Shown here: positions 63,044-64,000 of the stretch, one piece after another | Layout: each line of letters begins with the position of its first letter | How positions within the stretch are numbered: the stretch's first letter is position 1 | Origin: an uncultured Lachnospiraceae bacterium | Lineage (GTDB): Bacteria > Bacillota > Clostridia > Lachnospirales > Lachnospiraceae | NCBI GenBank assembly: GCA_905209865.1 | Contig: CAJLUP010000001.1 | Coordinates: 23,077 to 87,076 of the forward strand | DNA: 64,000 bases | Direction of reading: 5' to 3' | Made by a program: the position numbers and the translations under genes | Notes under the pieces: model-generated | What the model was told of the DNA's origin: nothing | What the model saw: the letters and a program-made list of their open reading frames with translations, nothing else | The model's database searches: none

Positions 63044-64000
63044 ATGAAAATAGCAGCATATTGCCGTGTTTCCACAGATAAAGCCGATCAGCTCAATAGT
63101 TTAGAAGCTCAAAAAGAATTCTTCTCTGAGTATACCCAGCGTACCGGAGACGTTTTAGTAAAATTATATGCAGATGAAGGTATTTCAGGAACGAAAATCA
63201 AAAATCGTAAGGAATTCCTTCGCATGATGTCCGATGCAGAAAAAGGAATGTTTGATATGGTCGTTGTAAAGGATATTTCCCGCTTTGCCAGAAATACTGT
63301 GGATCTTTTACAGAATATTCGAAAATTGAAAGCGTTAGGAATTGAAACGCAATTCCTGACAGCGAATATGACAAGTATGGGAAACAGTGAGTTTGTTCTT
63401 ACCATCTTTGGAGCATTGGCTCAGGAAGAAAGCGCGAATACATCTAAGCGAGTGAAATTTGGAAAAAAATTAAACGCAGAAAAAGGACGAGTTCCCAACA
63501 TTGTATATGGATACGATAAAACAATCGGAGATTATTTCAATCTTAAGATCAACAAAGAAGAATCAAAGGTTGTAAAGCAAATTTATAAGTGGTACACAGA
63601 AGAAGGATATGGTGCTGCCAAGATTTCCAATATGCTGAACGAAAAGGGCTATCGGACAAAGAGAAACTGCAAATGGAGCCAGAATGCCATCTGCAGGATT
63701 TTGACCAATGAGATTTATACGGGAAAGATTATCAATGGAAAGCAGGAAATCAGTGATTTTCTGACTGGACAGAGAAGAGAGAAGGATGAGACGGAATGGC
63801 TTGTTGTGGAACGCCCGGAACTTCGTATGATTGAAGATGAAGTGTTTGAAAAAGCACAGGAAATTCTTCGTGGAAGAAACGATGCATTTAATTTGAATCA
63901 TGAGCGGCAAAGCAACAAATATTTGTTTTCTACATTGATTAAATGTAAAGAATGTGGCTGGTCTTTCCGAAGGACAGTTCGTACTTATAAAAATACGTAT
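63044..64000 (+). CDS. Large serine recombinase (3' end outside window)
   Basis: A site-specific recombinase reading off the right edge, with 319 codons visible. The resolvase domain starts MKIAAYCRVSTDKADQLNSL with the catalytic S10 and includes YADEGISGTKIKNRKEF and the helix around AQEESANTSKRVKFG. The recombinase domain has YGYDKTIGDYFNLKINKEE and the conserved NEKGYRTKRNCKWSQNAICRIL (in part). A zinc-ribbon begins at IKCKECGWSFRR. Proteins of this type integrate and excise phages and conjugative elements. ATG follows CAGAGAGGTATGTT. Confidence 0.92.
   Translation, partial: MKIAAYCRVSTDKADQLNSLEAQKEFFSEYTQRTGDVLVKLYADEGISGTKIKNRKEFLRMMSDAEKGMFDMVVVKDISRFARNTVDLLQNIRKLKALGIETQFLTANMTSMGNSEFVLTIFGALAQEESANTSKRVKFGKKLNAEKGRVPNIVYGYDKTIGDYFNLKINKEESKVVKQIYKWYTEEGYGAAKISNMLNEKGYRTKRNCKWSQNAICRILTNEIYTGKIINGKQEISDFLTGQRREKDETEWLVVERPELRMIEDEVFEKAQEILRGRNDAFNLNHERQSNKYLFSTLIKCKECGWSFRRTVRTYKNTY

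Noticed and set aside
1..64000. tRNA, rRNA or CRISPR arrays
   Set aside because: No T-arm GTTCRAATC in a cloverleaf context, no rRNA segments and no regularly spaced direct repeats were seen on either strand.

Overview
The window is chromosomal DNA of a spore-forming, anaerobic, gut-type member of the Clostridia, most likely a Lachnospiraceae of the Ruminococcus gnavus/torques or Mediterraneibacter kind. This rests on three things: the conserved Firmicutes block rqcP-yabP-yabQ-divIC-spoIIE-tilS-hpt-ftsH, a CotS-type spore-coat gene, and a lacto-N-biose/galacto-N-biose phosphorylase (GH112) locus of the sort used on human milk and mucin glycans. The species is inferred only. No tRNA, rRNA or CRISPR array was found.

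Layout. 1-8.5 kb: the tail of an SbcD/YhaO-like nuclease and its YhaN/SbcC-like ATPase partner, cca, a cotS-like gene, phosphoglucomutase, HU, a relic of a Gfo/Idh dehydrogenase, then rqcP-yabP-yabQ-divIC. 8.6-17 kb: a SpoIIE lacking its membrane domain, tilS, hpt, ftsH, a GH13 glycosidase and a pyridoxal kinase. 17-22.8 kb: map (SEC-C type) and a DUF1015 gene on the minus strand, an FHA protein, a small unknown gene, shikimate kinase and murA. 22.8-32 kb: a LacI repressor facing a GH4 (MelA-like) glycosidase operon with an ABC sugar importer, an amidohydrolase, a BadF-type kinase and a MATE exporter. Three copies of a 13-bp palindrome mark the likely operators. 32-45 kb: metK behind a SAM-I riboswitch, a histidine kinase/response regulator pair, trkH-trkA, an rRNA/tRNA methyltransferase, argF, birA, a compact osmoprotectant (OpuC-like) importer and a second MATE gene. 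45-52 kb: a divergent AraC regulator and the lacto-N-biose operon (binding protein, two permeases, a 59-residue membrane protein, GH112 phosphorylase). 52-53.6 kb: a cation/proton antiporter.

From about 53.6 kb to the right edge the content is accessory and visibly more AT-rich. It holds a truncated spoIIID, an unrecognised 410-residue protein followed by a GIY-YIG nuclease, a fragment of a second copy of the unknown protein, and a small gene of the kind seen near integrative elements. An RpiR-type regulator and a PTS operon follow (fructose-family EIIABC, RpiA, Gfo/Idh dehydrogenase, HAD phosphatase) with shared palindromic operators. A large serine recombinase runs off the right end and probably marks the edge of an integrative element.

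The two carbohydrate ABC importers carry no ATPase gene and probably share an MsmX-type ATPase encoded elsewhere. The best candidates for undescribed biology are the 410-residue protein/GIY-YIG pair, the RpiR-PTS-RpiA-dehydrogenase operon of unknown sugar, and the GH4-amidohydrolase-BadF kinase operon. All functional claims come from reading motifs by eye; no database search was run.
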